A DNA stretch of 64,000 nucleotides from Bradyrhizobium sp. Ai1a-2 (GCF_000426245.1 NZ_AUEZ01000039.1:19080-83079); one strand, 5' to 3'; positions 25,191 through 34,455 are shown, numbered from the stretch's first letter. Notes: generated by a model not told the origin, from the letters alone. A program made the numbers and translations.

Positions 25191-26723
25191 TTACCCGACG
25201 TCGAACTTGACACCCTGCGCCAATGGCAGTTCGCGCGAATAGTTGATGGTGTTGGTCGCCCGTCTCATGTAGCCGCGCCACGCGTCGGATCCGGATTCGC
25301 GGCCGCCGCCGGTTTCCTTCTCGCCGCCGAACGCGCCGCCGATCTCGGCGCCCGACGGGCCGATATTGACGTTGGCGATGCCGCAATCCGAGCCGAGCGC
25401 GGACAGGAAGGTCTCGGCCTCCCGGATGTCGGTCGTGAAGATCGACGATGCGAGCCCCTGGGGCACCGCATTGTGGCTCGCAATCGCCTCGGCAAGATCG
25501 CGGTAGCGCATCACGTAGAGGATGGGCGCGAACGTCTCGCGCGCCACCGGCCCGGTTTGGGACGGCATCTCGACCAGGGCGGGGGCGACGTAATAAGCGC
25601 TGGGGGATTGATGATCCACGCGGGTCCCGCCATGCACCTTGCCGCCGAGCGAGGTTGCCTCATCCAGTGCGCGGCCCATCGCCTCGAAGGCGGCCGCATC
25701 GATCAGCGGGCCGACCAGGGTGAGCGGCTCGCGCGGGTCGCCGATGCTGACCGAACGATAGACGCGGCTGAGCTTCTGCACGAAACCATCGGCGATGCTT
25801 TCGTGCACGAACAGACGGCGCAGCGAGGTGCATCGCTGGCCGGCGGTGCCCATCGCGGAGAACGCGATGCTGCGCAAAGCGAGATCCTGATCGGCCGAGG
25901 GCGTCACGATCGCGGCATTGTTGCCGCCGAGCTCGAGAATGGCCCGGCCAAAGCGCGCGGCGACGCGCCGGCCCACCTGCTTGCCCATCCGCGTCGATCC
26001 GGTCGCTGACAGGACGGCGACATCGGGATGATCGACCATCACCTCGCCGACCGTGCGGTCGCCCTGCACCAGTTCGGCGAGACCTTGCGGCGCGTCACCG
26101 AAACGCGCGAGCGCGCGTTCGACGATCGCCTGTACCGCGCAGGCGGTCAGCGGTGTCTTCTCCGAGGGTTTCCATACCACGGCGTTGCCGCACACCAGCG
26201 CGAGCGCCGCATTCCAGCACCACACGGCAACCGGAAAGTTGAACGCCGTGATGATGCCGCACACGCCGGCCGGATGCCAGGTCTCCATCATCCGATGACC
26301 GGGACGTTCGGAGGCGATCGTCAATCCATAAAGCTGGCGCGACAGCCCGACGGCGAAGTCGCAGATGTCGATCATCTCCTGCACCTCTCCGAGGCCCTCG
26401 GAGAGAATTTTGCCGGCCTCGATCGTCACCAGCCGCCCGAGCAGTTCTTTCGAGCTGCGCAGCTCCTCGCCGAGGAGGCGCACCAGTTCGCCGCGGCGTG
26501 GGGCAGGGACGGTACGCCACGCCAGAAACGCACTCCGCGCACGGGCAATCGCCGCGCGCGTGTCGTCATCGCTTCCAGGCCTGAGACGCCCGATGACCCC
26601 GCCGTCAATCGGTGAGCGGGCGATGAGCCCACCGTCCGTGACGAAGGCTGGCAGTGCCCCCAGCTTCGTCAGGAGATCGATGGCTTCTTTGGCAACGACG
26701 GACTTTGGCGCGGAACTGCTCAT
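25191..26723 (-). CDS. ALDH7-type aldehyde dehydrogenase
   Basis: A 510-residue NAD-dependent aldehyde dehydrogenase. FNFPVAVWCWNAALAL and VVWKPSEKTPL form the cofactor site, ELGGNNAAIV carries the general-base Glu, and GTAGQRCTSLRR carries the catalytic Cys. The length and the QRCTS/GGNNA motifs fit the ALDH7 (alpha-aminoadipic semialdehyde dehydrogenase, AmaB) group, which acts in lysine and pipecolate breakdown. It starts at ATG 26723. The neighbouring amino acid permease would fit lysine or pipecolate uptake, but that link is inference. Confidence 0.9.
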   Translation of the reverse strand: MSSSAPKSVVAKEAIDLLTKLGALPAFVTDGGLIARSPIDGGVIGRLRPGSDDDTRAAIARARSAFLAWRTVPAPRRGELVRLLGEELRSSKELLGRLVTIEAGKILSEGLGEVQEMIDICDFAVGLSRQLYGLTIASERPGHRMMETWHPAGVCGIITAFNFPVAVWCWNAALALVCGNAVVWKPSEKTPLTACAVQAIVERALARFGDAPQGLAELVQGDRTVGEVMVDHPDVAVLSATGSTRMGKQVGRRVAARFGRAILELGGNNAAIVTPSADQDLALRSIAFSAMGTAGQRCTSLRRLFVHESIADGFVQKLSRVYRSVSIGDPREPLTLVGPLIDAAAFEAMGRALDEATSLGGKVHGGTRVDHQSPSAYYVAPALVEMPSQTGPVARETFAPILYVMRYRDLAEAIASHNAVPQGLASSIFTTDIREAETFLSALGSDCGIANVNIGPSGAEIGGAFGGEKETGGGRESGSDAWRGYMRRATNTINYSRELPLAQGVKFDVG

Positions 26724-26862
26724 GGCGGATGTCCTCGGATCAGCGGCCGCGCATGCAAGCGCCCGCTCGATCCGCTAGCAAGTCCCGCAAGCGCTCGTCC
26801 GCTTCAAGTCACCCACCCGCCACGCGAAGAAACTTCGCGGGGCGGTGGTACGCGCTGCGCTG

Positions 26863-27921
26863 TTATGGCCGTGCTTCCAGGATCAGGTTGAACGGCGTTT
26901 CGGTGGCGCGGCGGAACCGGGTGAAGCCGGCCTCGCGGGCAATCTCGCGCAGCCTGGCCTCGCCGGCCTGCGCGCCCAGGGCGAGCCCCACCTCCTGGTC
27001 GAGGGAGGCCGGCGTGCAGACCATGGTCGAAGCCGCATAATAGACCCGCCCGATCGGATTGAGATTGTCCTCCAGCCGGTCGTTGGCGAAGGGCTCGACC
27101 AGCATGCAGGTGCCGTCCTTGGCCATGGTGCTGCGGGTATGCTTGAGTGCACCGACCGGATCGCCCATGTCGTGCAGGCAATCGAAGAAGCAAACGAGGT
27201 CGTAGCCATTTGCCGGAAACGTCTTTGCGGTGTGGGTCTCGAAGGTCATGCGATCCGACAATCCTGCATCTCGCGTCTGCTCGCGTGCGGCCTGGACCGA
27301 GCCCTCGTGATAGTCGAACCCGAAGAATGTGGATTTCGGGAACGCCTCCGCCATCAGCCGGGTCGATATGCCGTGGCCGCAACCGACATCGGCGACCTTG
27401 GCGCCCCGCTTCATCTTGTCGACGACGCCCTCCAGCGCCGGCAGCCATTCCTGCACCAGATGATGCTTGTAGCCGGTGCGGAAGAAGCGCGCCGTTCCGC
27501 AGAACAGGCATTCGCTGCGCTTGTTCCAACCGACGCCCTTGCCGGTCTTGAACGCGTCGGAGATCTTGGCCTCGTCGAGGAATGTCGCCGCCACGACGTT
27601 GCCGACCGCGCCCAGGAAAACCGGGCTCTCGTCGTCAGCTAGCGCCATGGCCTGTTCCGGCAGCATCGAGAATTTTCCCGATGCGGTGTCATATTCGACG
27701 TAGCCCGAGGCCGCTTGTGCCGACAACCATTCGCGTACATAGCGCTCCGCGGTGCCTGTCGCTTTCGCCAGCTCGGAAGAGTTCATCGGTCCCTTCTCGG
27801 CTAACGCCTTGTAGAGGCCGAGCCTGTCGCCGATCAGCATCAGCGACGCGTTCATGGCGGCGCCGATGTCACCAATCATCTTACCCATGAAAGAGTTCAG
27901 GCGGTCATTATCAACTTCCAT
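26863..27921 (-). CDS. Class I SAM-dependent methyltransferase
   Basis: A 352-residue protein. Residues 1-100 form a winged-helix dimerisation domain like that of small-molecule O-methyltransferases (GLYKALAEKGPMNSSELAKA, TAERYVREWLSAQAA). The SAM-binding core begins at VADVGCGHGISTRL (about 182-195) and continues with FFGFDYHEGSVQAA and DLVCFFDCLHDMGDP. Substrates of this family vary and none can be named. It starts at ATG 27921. It stands alone between the ALDH and NTF2-like genes. Confidence 0.87.
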   Translation of the reverse strand: MEVDNDRLNSFMGKMIGDIGAAMNASLMLIGDRLGLYKALAEKGPMNSSELAKATGTAERYVREWLSAQAASGYVEYDTASGKFSMLPEQAMALADDESPVFLGAVGNVVAATFLDEAKISDAFKTGKGVGWNKRSECLFCGTARFFRTGYKHHLVQEWLPALEGVVDKMKRGAKVADVGCGHGISTRLMAEAFPKSTFFGFDYHEGSVQAAREQTRDAGLSDRMTFETHTAKTFPANGYDLVCFFDCLHDMGDPVGALKHTRSTMAKDGTCMLVEPFANDRLEDNLNPIGRVYYAASTMVCTPASLDQEVGLALGAQAGEARLREIAREAGFTRFRRATETPFNLILEARP

Positions 27922-28162
27922 GATATGTCTCCATCGAAATTGTTTTCACCGAATCCTGTCACCTTAACGCTGCGGAAGCGGACATTGCAGGATGCAAGAC
28001 CGCCTCATCGCAGCGCGAGGTGATGGTATGGCCGTTTTGGTGTGAAGAGTGAGGCATAACGTCTCACGATGGCCAGATTGCCGTCACAAGCGCGCGAGCG
28101 GAAGCGCATGGCAGCGAGGCTGACGGATGTTCGCCGGCCGCACCGCCATGCACCGTTTCGCA

Positions 28163-28528
28163 TCACGCGCCCTGCGGCACCTGGTCGAGGAAGCCCGTGA
28201 TGCTCTTGATGCGGCCGTCCTTCAGCACCGCGAAGTCCGTGCCCTTGATCGGGCTGTCGGTACCGTCGGGACCGAGCCCCCAGGAAAAGCGGAGATAGTC
28301 GCCGAAACCGTTGGGTTCGCCGATCAGCTTGAACTTGAACGCCGGAAATTTTTCCTGGACGCCCGATATCAGCGCATCGACGCCTTCGTGGCCGTCGCCG
28401 CTCATCAGCGGATCGACATAGCGGGCATCGGCGGTCCAGTTCTCGGCCAGCATCTCGCGGCGCCGGCTCGGCGTGCGCTCGTTCCAAAGTTCGATATAGC
28501 GGCTTGCGATGGTCTTGTGGTCGGTCAT
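28163..28528 (-). CDS. SnoaL/NTF2-like protein
   Basis: A 121-residue single-domain protein with the cone-shaped NTF2 fold: an N-terminal helix (IASRYIELWNERTPSRRREM), then ENWTADARYVDPL, and beta strands ending in ITGFLDQVP. Such proteins are small isomerases, cyclases or binding proteins. Nothing in the sequence selects one. It starts at ATG 28528, with GGAGAG upstream. The next gene, a universal stress protein, is divergent. Confidence 0.78.
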   Translation of the reverse strand: MTDHKTIASRYIELWNERTPSRRREMLAENWTADARYVDPLMSGDGHEGVDALISGVQEKFPAFKFKLIGEPNGFGDYLRFSWGLGPDGTDSPIKGTDFAVLKDGRIKSITGFLDQVPQGA

Positions 28529-28720
28529 CTTGCTCTCCTTCGCGTCTCGCCGAATGGATCGGCTGCCGCGGACTATCGGATGTCGGCGTGAGCTAATCGA
28601 TTACCTCCGAGGTCATCACCTGCTGCCTGGAAATCGACAGCGGACGAAACCCGATGAGGTGCCGGTCGTTGGTCTCGCACGAGATCGCGCATGCGGCGCC
28701 GGCCGGTTTCGTCGCGTCGC

Positions 28721-28734
28721 TTGATCTCGGTCAA
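28721..28734. promoter_or_regulatory. FNR/FixK-type box upstream of universal stress protein 1
   Basis: TTGATCTCGGTCAA matches the TTGAT-N4-RTCAA consensus of FNR/FixK regulators at all but no conserved half-site base. Its centre is 68 bases before the ATG of the stress gene, leaving room for a promoter with the box near -41. Confidence 0.8.
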
Positions 28735-28795
28735 TGGTGATGACCTGACGATGCGGGACAAACCCTCCGTCATCCCGGATTATCGGAGCGTGGTT

Positions 28796-29617
28796 ATGAG
28801 CCTTGCCAACGTCATGGTGTACGTCGATCCCCAGCAGCAGGAAGAGGGACAGATCCGTGTCGCGGAAGCCATCGCGACCAGGTTCGGGGCATCGATCATC
28901 GGCGTCTCCGCCTTCGCCATCGAGCCGCCCTTCGTTGCCGAAGGCGTGGTGATCGCAGAGACCACGAAGGCCGATGTCGATCGGATGCAGGCGGACGTCG
29001 CCGCGAAAGAGCAATGGTTCAGGAAAGTCGTCGGCCTGGCAAAGGAGAAGGTCGAGTGGCGCTGGGGCGTTGAATATCCGACCGTGTTCCTGGCCGCGCA
29101 GGCAAGGGCCGCGGATCTCGTGGTCATGAAACGCAAGCAATTGGGCGAGGACTATTATCACTACATCGATTCAGCAGAGGCGATGCTGCGGATGGGCCGG
29201 CCCATTCTCTCGGTGCCGGACGGGATGACGGAGCTGTCGGCCGACCGCATCGTGGTCGGCTGGAAGGACACCCGTGAGGCGCGGCTGGCGGTGCATGATG
29301 CGCTGCCGTTCCTCGCCAGGGCGTCGCGGGTGACCGTCGTCGAGCTCTGCACTTCGGACCAGCAGGACGCCGCGCGGCTCCGTGTGCGCGACGTCGCAAA
29401 CTATCTCGAACGCCACGGCGCGCACTGCCAATGCGAAGTTCGCGTGCATACGGCCGAAGCCGATGCCCGATACCTGATCCGGTTCGCAAGGGAAGAGCGG
29501 GCGGATTTGATCGTCACCGGCGGCTATGGCCACAGCCGGCTCGGCGAATGGATGTTCGGTGGCATGACCCGCGGCCTGCTGCAGGAGGCCCCGATCTGCC
29601 TCATGATGTCGCATTAG
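28796..29617 (+). CDS. Universal stress protein, tandem Usp domains
   Basis: A 273-residue protein with two UspA folds in tandem. The C-terminal one carries the ATP-type signature GGYGHSRLGEWMFGGMT. It starts at ATG 28796, with GGAG seven bases upstream; a longer frame begins 45 bases earlier. An FNR/FixK box precedes it. Tandem Usp proteins of this type are commonly induced by oxygen limitation in alphaproteobacteria and similar groups. The stop TAG falls within the left end of a repeat copy. A relative with the same design lies at 33619-34455. Confidence 0.88.
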   Translation: MSLANVMVYVDPQQQEEGQIRVAEAIATRFGASIIGVSAFAIEPPFVAEGVVIAETTKADVDRMQADVAAKEQWFRKVVGLAKEKVEWRWGVEYPTVFLAAQARAADLVVMKRKQLGEDYYHYIDSAEAMLRMGRPILSVPDGMTELSADRIVVGWKDTREARLAVHDALPFLARASRVTVVELCTSDQQDAARLRVRDVANYLERHGAHCQCEVRVHTAEADARYLIRFAREERADLIVTGGYGHSRLGEWMFGGMTRGLLQEAPICLMMSH

Positions 29618-29720
29618 AGGGTTTTCGAGCGAAGTGGACACCGGTTCGCGTAAAGAAGACGCGTCAATACGAGAATCCAGAGTGTCGGTTCTGACTAAAT
29701 CAGAAGCGAAAATGCTCTAG
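29614..29720. repeat. CTAG-bounded repeat, copy C
   Basis: It runs in the inverse orientation of copy A: TTAGAGGGTTTTCGAGCGAA, then GTGGACACCGGTTCGCG, AAGACGCGTCAATACGAG, and the hairpin CGGTTCTGACTAAATCAGAA, ending AATGCTCTAG. Its ends supply the stop codons of the flanking stress protein (29615-29617) and chaB (29717-29719). Confidence 0.85.
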
Positions 29721-29935
29721 AAGATTTGGGATTTCGGGAGCCAATGATCGCCTACCTTCTCATAGGATCGCTTCACCGCCGCCCAGGCGGTCCGGTGTGC
29801 GATCTCCTCTTGCCGGCTGTCTCCCGCATTCGCGGCAAAGGAATGGTTGAAGGCTTCGCGATAAATGTCTTGCGCATGCGGAGGCAAATGGCTGCGAACC
29901 GGAAAAGGAAGATCTGCATTCGAGCGATAGGGCAT
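29717..29935 (-). CDS. chaB: ChaB-family protein
   Basis: A 72-residue protein with the ChaB domain: PFPVRSHLPPHAQDIYREAF and RTAWAAVKRSYEKVGDHW. ChaB was named for a role linked to calcium/proton exchange, but its function is unclear. It is common in stress-related clusters. It starts at ATG 29935. The FixK-type box at 30038-30051 lies 103 bases upstream and is shared with the divergent PHA-synthase-like gene. The stop TAG comes from repeat copy C. Confidence 0.85.
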   Translation of the reverse strand: MPYRSNADLPFPVRSHLPPHAQDIYREAFNHSFAANAGDSRQEEIAHRTAWAAVKRSYEKVGDHWLPKSQIF

Positions 29936-30037
29936 GGAGAACTCCTTCGACCAGCCCCCTTGGCCGGCACCGCAATTCCTTGCGCGGGTGCGTTCCTCGC
30001 CGAAATGGAGCTAATATAGCAGTCCTGCGTTTGGTGC

Positions 30038-30051
30038 TTGATCGAGGTCAA
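30038..30051. promoter_or_regulatory. FNR/FixK-type box between chaB and PHA-synthase-like gene
   Basis: TTGATCGAGGTCAA has the same half-sites as the box at 28721. Its centre is about 58 bases before the GTG of the rightward gene, the same spacing as at the beta-glucosidase gene. It may serve both divergent genes. Confidence 0.78.
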
Positions 30052-30102
30052 ACCTTCCGCCGCTGCCTGCCTGACCATGGCGCCGGCGAGCAAAAGGGGT
30101 GA

Positions 30103-31263
30103 GTGAGCTTGAGCGAGAAGCTTGAACGGCCGGAAGAGAAGCCGAGCGCCGACACTGATTGGGCGGTGCAGACACTGCTATGGCCAATGGCGGCTACGCG
30201 ATTGGCGCTGGAAGCCTATCTGCATTGGTTCGCTCATCGCGAGCCGACGCCGCCCGAACAGCAGAGCGAACCGCCGCTGTCCTGGACGACGCCGAACGTG
30301 ATCGCGTTGCAGCTTGCTTCGATGCGGCTGCGGGATTTTTCACGCAAGGAGACAGGCCAGCCGCTTCTGATCTGCGCCCCCTTTTCGCTGCACGAGGCCC
30401 TGATCGCCGATTTCGCGCCTGGCCACAGCCTAGTGGAGGCGCTGCAACAGGGCGGCTTGGATCGCATCTATGTCACCGACTGGTGCTCGGCCAAGCCTGA
30501 GATGCGCTATCTCTCGATCGACAGCTATCTCGCCGATCTCAATGTGGCGGTCGATGACATCGGCGCACCGGTCGATCTCATCGGCCTGTGCCAGGGTGGA
30601 TGGCTGTCGCTGGTCTATGCCGCCCGTTTTCCGCACAAGGTGCGGCGGCTCGTGCTCGCCGGTGCGCCGGTCGACGTCTCCGCGCCCTCGGAGCTGTCGC
30701 GGATGGTGGCGAGTGTGCCCAAGGAAGCGTTCGACGAATTGGTGCACCAGGGAGAGGGCATCATCAGCGGCAGGCATACGCTTCGGTTCTGGAGCATGCC
30801 GGTCACCCTGCATGATGTTGCGGCGGCATTGCAGAGGGATGTCGCCGATGGATCGGAGCAGGGCAATGCGCTGTTGGCTCGTTTCGAGCGCTGGGATCGC
30901 GAGGTGCTGGATCTGCCGGGTACCTTTTATCTCGAGGCTACCAACTGGATCTTCCGCGAGAACCGGATCGCCGAGGGACGCTTCATCGCGCTTGGCCGCC
31001 AGATCGATCTCGCCGAGGTGACGGTGCCGGTTTTCCTGCTGGCAGGCGAGAGGGATATTGTCGTCCCGCTCGATCAGGCGCTTGCCACGGCGCGCCTGCT
31101 CGGCACGCCGCCACAACGGCTGGAACAAGCCTCCGAGCCGTGCGGTCATCTCGGTCTTTTCATGGGGCGCGAGAGCCTGGGCCGCTCATGGCGCCGGATC
31201 ATCCACTGGCTCCAGGCCGGTGGTGACGACATCGCGGAGCTAAGGCCCAAGATCCGTGCGTGA
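30103..31263 (+). CDS. PHA-synthase-like alpha/beta hydrolase with Cys nucleophile
   Basis: A 386-residue protein with the alpha/beta-hydrolase fold. The nucleophile elbow reads GLCQGG, with Cys153 in place of Ser, as in PHA synthases (GxCxG). The triad is completed by Asp308 in GERDIVVP and His339 in CGHLGLFMG. It lacks the N-terminal extension of class I synthases, so it is not a normal PhaC. It may be a polyester synthase variant, depolymerase or thioesterase. It starts at GTG 30103, with AGGGGT upstream. A FixK box precedes it, in line with polyester accumulation under low oxygen. Confidence 0.78.
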   Translation: MSLSEKLERPEEKPSADTDWAVQTLLWPMAATRLALEAYLHWFAHREPTPPEQQSEPPLSWTTPNVIALQLASMRLRDFSRKETGQPLLICAPFSLHEALIADFAPGHSLVEALQQGGLDRIYVTDWCSAKPEMRYLSIDSYLADLNVAVDDIGAPVDLIGLCQGGWLSLVYAARFPHKVRRLVLAGAPVDVSAPSELSRMVASVPKEAFDELVHQGEGIISGRHTLRFWSMPVTLHDVAAALQRDVADGSEQGNALLARFERWDREVLDLPGTFYLEATNWIFRENRIAEGRFIALGRQIDLAEVTVPVFLLAGERDIVVPLDQALATARLLGTPPQRLEQASEPCGHLGLFMGRESLGRSWRRIIHWLQAGGDDIAELRPKIRA

Positions 31264-31290
31264 ACCGCAAGCCTTCAGCGGGAAGCAGCG

Positions 31291-31494
31291 CTAGCGCAAC
31301 TCGGCCACGGTGAGTGGGCGCATCGCATTGGACGCGGCTATACGCTGAACGGTGGGCTGCCGGTGCGAAGCTTCGATCCGCTCGCTGCTTCGGCCATGAG
31401 CCGCCAGCAGAATGATCGCGACCGCGGCAGCGGCACCAAGCGCAATGATCTTGCGATGGGTGCCACGATCCGCGCTGGTCAATGAATGGTTCAT
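31291..31494 (-). CDS. Small single-pass membrane protein
   Basis: A 67-residue product with one hydrophobic helix (IIALGAAAAVAIILLAA) after a short basic N-terminus, and a polar C-terminal tail. It starts at ATG 31494, 26 bases after the FixK-like regulator stop on the same strand, so it may be cotranscribed with it. I recognise no family. Confidence 0.6.
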   Translation of the reverse strand: MNHSLTSADRGTHRKIIALGAAAAVAIILLAAHGRSSERIEASHRQPTVQRIAASNAMRPLTVAELR

Positions 31495-31520
31495 GGCACA
31501 CCTCGGTCGATTCCATCCGG

Positions 31521-32195
31521 TCAGGCGTTCAGGCGGTTCAACGCGGCGCGGTTCCGCAATTCGATCCGGCGCGAGGTCGGCAGCGCGATGGCGCCGGACT
31601 GTTCCAACTGAGTGAAGGTGCGAGACACGGTCTCGATGGTCAGGCCGAGGTAGTCGGCAATGTCCTGGCGCGACATTGCAAGTTCGATCGACGTCGTGCT
31701 CGCGGTGCGGCGGGCGATATCGAGCAGGAATCCCGCGACCCGCTCCTCCGCGGTCTTGATCAGGAGCAGCATGTGGTTGCGGAAGCGCTGCAATTCACGC
31801 GTGGTGGCATCCCAAAGCTGCTGCGCCAGATCCCTCTCGCGCTCGGCACGCAGCATCACCGCGCTGCGCTTGATGATCAGGACCTGGGCCCCGTTCACAG
31901 ACTCGGCGGAAGAGGAGTGCGTTTCGCCCGCCTCAAAGCCGAAGATGTCGCCCGGCAGATAGAAACCGCCGATCTGGCGCCGGCCGTCTTCCAGCATCTT
32001 GTAGGTGCGGACGGTGCCGGAGACCACCTGATAGAGATATTCGGCTTCGTCACCTTCCCCGTAGATTTCGGCATTGCGCGCGTATTGGAAGGGCGTGCCC
32101 ATCAGCGCAAGCGGCCCCTGCATGGCCGGGCTTCCGAGACGGTGCGGCGTGCTCGCGGCTTGGCGGAGGACGGTGCGGGAAGCTTCGGTGTACAT
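31521..32195 (-). CDS. Crp/Fnr-family regulator, FixK-like
   Basis: A 224-residue regulator from ATG 32195, with GGAG upstream; an upstream GTG/ATG would extend it by 16 residues. Residues 20-125 are the cyclic-nucleotide-type beta roll (AEIYGEGDEAEYLYQVVSG). The C-terminus is a winged helix, with recognition helix SRQDIADYLGLTIETVSRTF and its E-x-x-S-R contact. The N-terminal Cys cluster that FNR uses to sense oxygen is absent, so it is a FixK-type output regulator, probably activated upstream by a sensor. It is the natural reader of the five TTGAT boxes nearby. Confidence 0.9.
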   Translation of the reverse strand: MYTEASRTVLRQAASTPHRLGSPAMQGPLALMGTPFQYARNAEIYGEGDEAEYLYQVVSGTVRTYKMLEDGRRQIGGFYLPGDIFGFEAGETHSSSAESVNGAQVLIIKRSAVMLRAERERDLAQQLWDATTRELQRFRNHMLLLIKTAEERVAGFLLDIARRTASTTSIELAMSRQDIADYLGLTIETVSRTFTQLEQSGAIALPTSRRIELRNRAALNRLNA

Positions 32196-32470
32196 GGCGG
32201 GCTCCTTCAAATCATCTGATGGAGCCAGAGTGCCTGCTCGCACCGCGCCTGAAAATTCGGAGTCCTTCCCTAAGGAAGATTACGGAGGGAATACGATTCC
32301 TTACCGTCGTAACAAGCAGAGCTGCGCGTCAGCACGAAGGGCGAACAGCAACGAAATGATCGAGCCAGTCAGTCCATAATTCTTTGTGAATTGAGTTGGC
32401 ACCGTAGTTCGAGCGGTTAGGTAAAGTGGCTCCAAAGTGGCCGATGAGCGTGCCGGAGGGAGCAATACGG

Positions 32471-33493
32471 ATGAAATCAATGAGAATGGTCGCAGGTCTC
32501 GTTGCGGTCGCATTGTCGTCAGGCGGCGCAGTCGCGCAGGACAAGGTAACGATCGCTATCGGCGGCAGCAGTTGCCTGTGCTATTTGCCGGCCGTTCTTG
32601 CACGACAGTTAGGGGAGTATGATCGGGCTGGCGTATCCGTCGATATGGTGGACCTCAGGGGCGGCTCTGACACGCTCACGGCAGTTCTATCCGGAAGTGC
32701 GGACGTCGTAACCGGATACTTTGATCATTGCGTCGAACTCGCCGCCAGGAAGCAGGCGCTGCAGTCGTTCGTTGTGTTCGACCGATACCCGGGCGAAGTC
32801 GTCGTTGTCTCTCCGGCGCATAACACCGAGATCAAGTCGTTATCCGACCTGGCAGGCAAGAAGGTTGGGGTCACGGCACCCGGCTCAACCTCAGACTTCT
32901 TTCTCAAGTTTCTCCTCAAGAAAAGCGGCGTCGATCCTGCGACCGTATCGGTCATCGGCATTGGCGTGGGCGCTACCGCGGTCGCCGCGATGGAGCAGGG
33001 TCAAATCGATGCAGCGGTGATGCTGGATCCGTCCGTGACGTATCTGCAGGGAAAACACTCTGATCTGAAGGCGCTGGCTGATACGCGATCTGAGCGGGAC
33101 GCTCGTTCTGTGTTCGGTGCCGACTATCCCGGCGGGGCGCTTTACAGCACGGCGGCCTGGATAGGTTCGCACGAGAAGGAGGCGCAGGCGCTGACCGATG
33201 CGATCGTGAGGACGCTAGCCTGGATTCATTCGCACTCGCCGGAGGAGATCATGGCGAAGATGCCGAGCGAATTAATCGGCAAGGATCGGGAGCTGTATCT
33301 CGCGGCGCTGAAGAACACGATTCCCATGTTTTCGGAAACCGGGAGAATGGACCCCAAAGGCGCTGAGGTCGTACTGTCGGTCTTCAGCGAGAGTTCGCCG
33401 ATAGTTGCCCAGGCGCATATCGACGTCAGCAAGACGTACACCAATAGATTCGTCGATCACGCCGGCACCCAAGGCGCACCGCTGACAAAATGA
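32471..33493 (+). CDS. NMT1/SsuA-type substrate-binding protein
   Basis: A 340-residue periplasmic binding protein of the nitrate/sulfonate/taurine ABC group. It has a signal peptide (residues 1-23, ending GAVAQ). The ligand fold has GGSSCLCYLPAVLARQLGEY, LRGGSDTLTAVLSGSADVV and KKVGVTAPGSTSDFF. It starts at ATG 32471, with GGAGGG ten bases upstream. No permease or ATPase gene lies next to it, so its partners, if any, are elsewhere. The ligand is unknown. Its GC content looks lower than its neighbours'. Confidence 0.87.
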   Translation: MKSMRMVAGLVAVALSSGGAVAQDKVTIAIGGSSCLCYLPAVLARQLGEYDRAGVSVDMVDLRGGSDTLTAVLSGSADVVTGYFDHCVELAARKQALQSFVVFDRYPGEVVVVSPAHNTEIKSLSDLAGKKVGVTAPGSTSDFFLKFLLKKSGVDPATVSVIGIGVGATAVAAMEQGQIDAAVMLDPSVTYLQGKHSDLKALADTRSERDARSVFGADYPGGALYSTAAWIGSHEKEAQALTDAIVRTLAWIHSHSPEEIMAKMPSELIGKDRELYLAALKNTIPMFSETGRMDPKGAEVVLSVFSESSPIVAQAHIDVSKTYTNRFVDHAGTQGAPLTK

Positions 33494-33526
33494 CCGGAGC
33501 CTTATAGGCGGCGCAGACAGGCGCAG

Positions 33527-33595
33527 GCTGTAACCCGGATGGAACGCAGCACAATCCAGTGCGCTGACGCTCGCAATGACGGACGGCAAGATGGC
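33527..33595. repeat. Chimeric remnant of two repeat types
   Basis: GTAACCCGGATGGAACGCAG resembles one arm of the CCCGGGTGGAGCG family, and GCTCGCAATGACGG resembles the right arm of the CGTCATTGCGAGG family. It is a degenerate junction, in the gap between the convergent binding-protein and stress-protein genes. Confidence 0.5.
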
Positions 33596-33618
33596 GGAGC
33601 TTGATGCCGGCCGAAAGA

Positions 33619-34455
33619 TCAATGCGACATCAGCGTCGGCACCGTCATGCTCTGGAGCATCTCGCGGGTGACGCCGCCGAGCAGCCGTTCCTGCAGCCGC
33701 GAATGCCCGTAACCGCCCATCACCAGCAGATCGAGGCTTTCGTCGGCCGCCACGGAGAGGATGGCCGGTTGGATTTCGGAGTGTGCGGCCGGGAACGCCA
33801 CGACCCTGGCCGGCAGTCCAAGCCGCGCCAGATGCTCAACAAGGCGCTGTGGGCTTGCTTCCTCCGGAATCGCCGCTGGATTGCCGAGGGAAATGATCGT
33901 GAGCGCGTCGGCGTACCGCAGCAGCGGCATGGCGTCCCGCAGCGCACGGCCGGCCAGGCGGGTGCCGTCCCAGCAAATCCCGATGCGCCGTGCCGCAAAT
34001 GCGCCGCGGAAGGTATAGGGCATGAACAACACCGGGCCGCCTGACTGGAACAGGATCTCCTGCGGCACGTCGTTGTCGAACGTATCGCGTCCGGGTTCCG
34101 GCTGCAGGACGACGGTCAGATCATGAAGTCGGGCGCTGGCACTGGCAATCGCCATCGCCTGGCCCGGCGTCGCGCTCATTGTGCGGCAGGTGTACGCTAT
34201 CCCTGCGTGCTTTGCCTGAACCTCGAACACGCGCATCGCGGCCTCTGCGCGTTCAAGCGCACGCTGCCGGGTTTCTTCAACGATCAAGGCGACCGCAGCG
34301 CCGCCGGCCGCGGCGATCGGAACATTGGCGGTCTCGTAGGCGACCGCCAGCGCATCCAGGTGGGCGCCGTATGCCATGGTCAGCAGCACGGCCCCGTCAA
34401 TGACCGGCCGCGCCGGACGTTCGGAAGGGATGAGCACCAGCAGGTTCTTGAACAT
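33619..34455 (-). CDS. Universal stress protein 2, tandem Usp domains
   Basis: A 278-residue protein from ATG 34455, with GGGGAG eight bases upstream; an ATG six bases earlier is possible. It has two Usp folds. The first starts MFKNLLVLIPSERPARPV, and the second ends in the signature GGYGHSRLQERLLGGVT. It resembles the protein at 28796 in design. A box at 34531-34544 (TTGATCCAGGTCAG) lies about 80 bases upstream. It is divergent from the CBS gene, and the longer upstream frame is a repeat artefact. Confidence 0.88.
   Translation of the reverse strand: MFKNLLVLIPSERPARPVIDGAVLLTMAYGAHLDALAVAYETANVPIAAAGGAAVALIVEETRQRALERAEAAMRVFEVQAKHAGIAYTCRTMSATPGQAMAIASASARLHDLTVVLQPEPGRDTFDNDVPQEILFQSGGPVLFMPYTFRGAFAARRIGICWDGTRLAGRALRDAMPLLRYADALTIISLGNPAAIPEEASPQRLVEHLARLGLPARVVAFPAAHSEIQPAILSVAADESLDLLVMGGYGHSRLQERLLGGVTREMLQSMTVPTLMSH

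Noticed and set aside
32397..32411. Possible sigma-54 promoter TGGCACCGTAGTTCG before the binding protein at 32471
   Set aside because: The -24 element fits but the -12 element (TTCG) does not match TTGC, and no activator site or sigma-54-dependent gene supports it.
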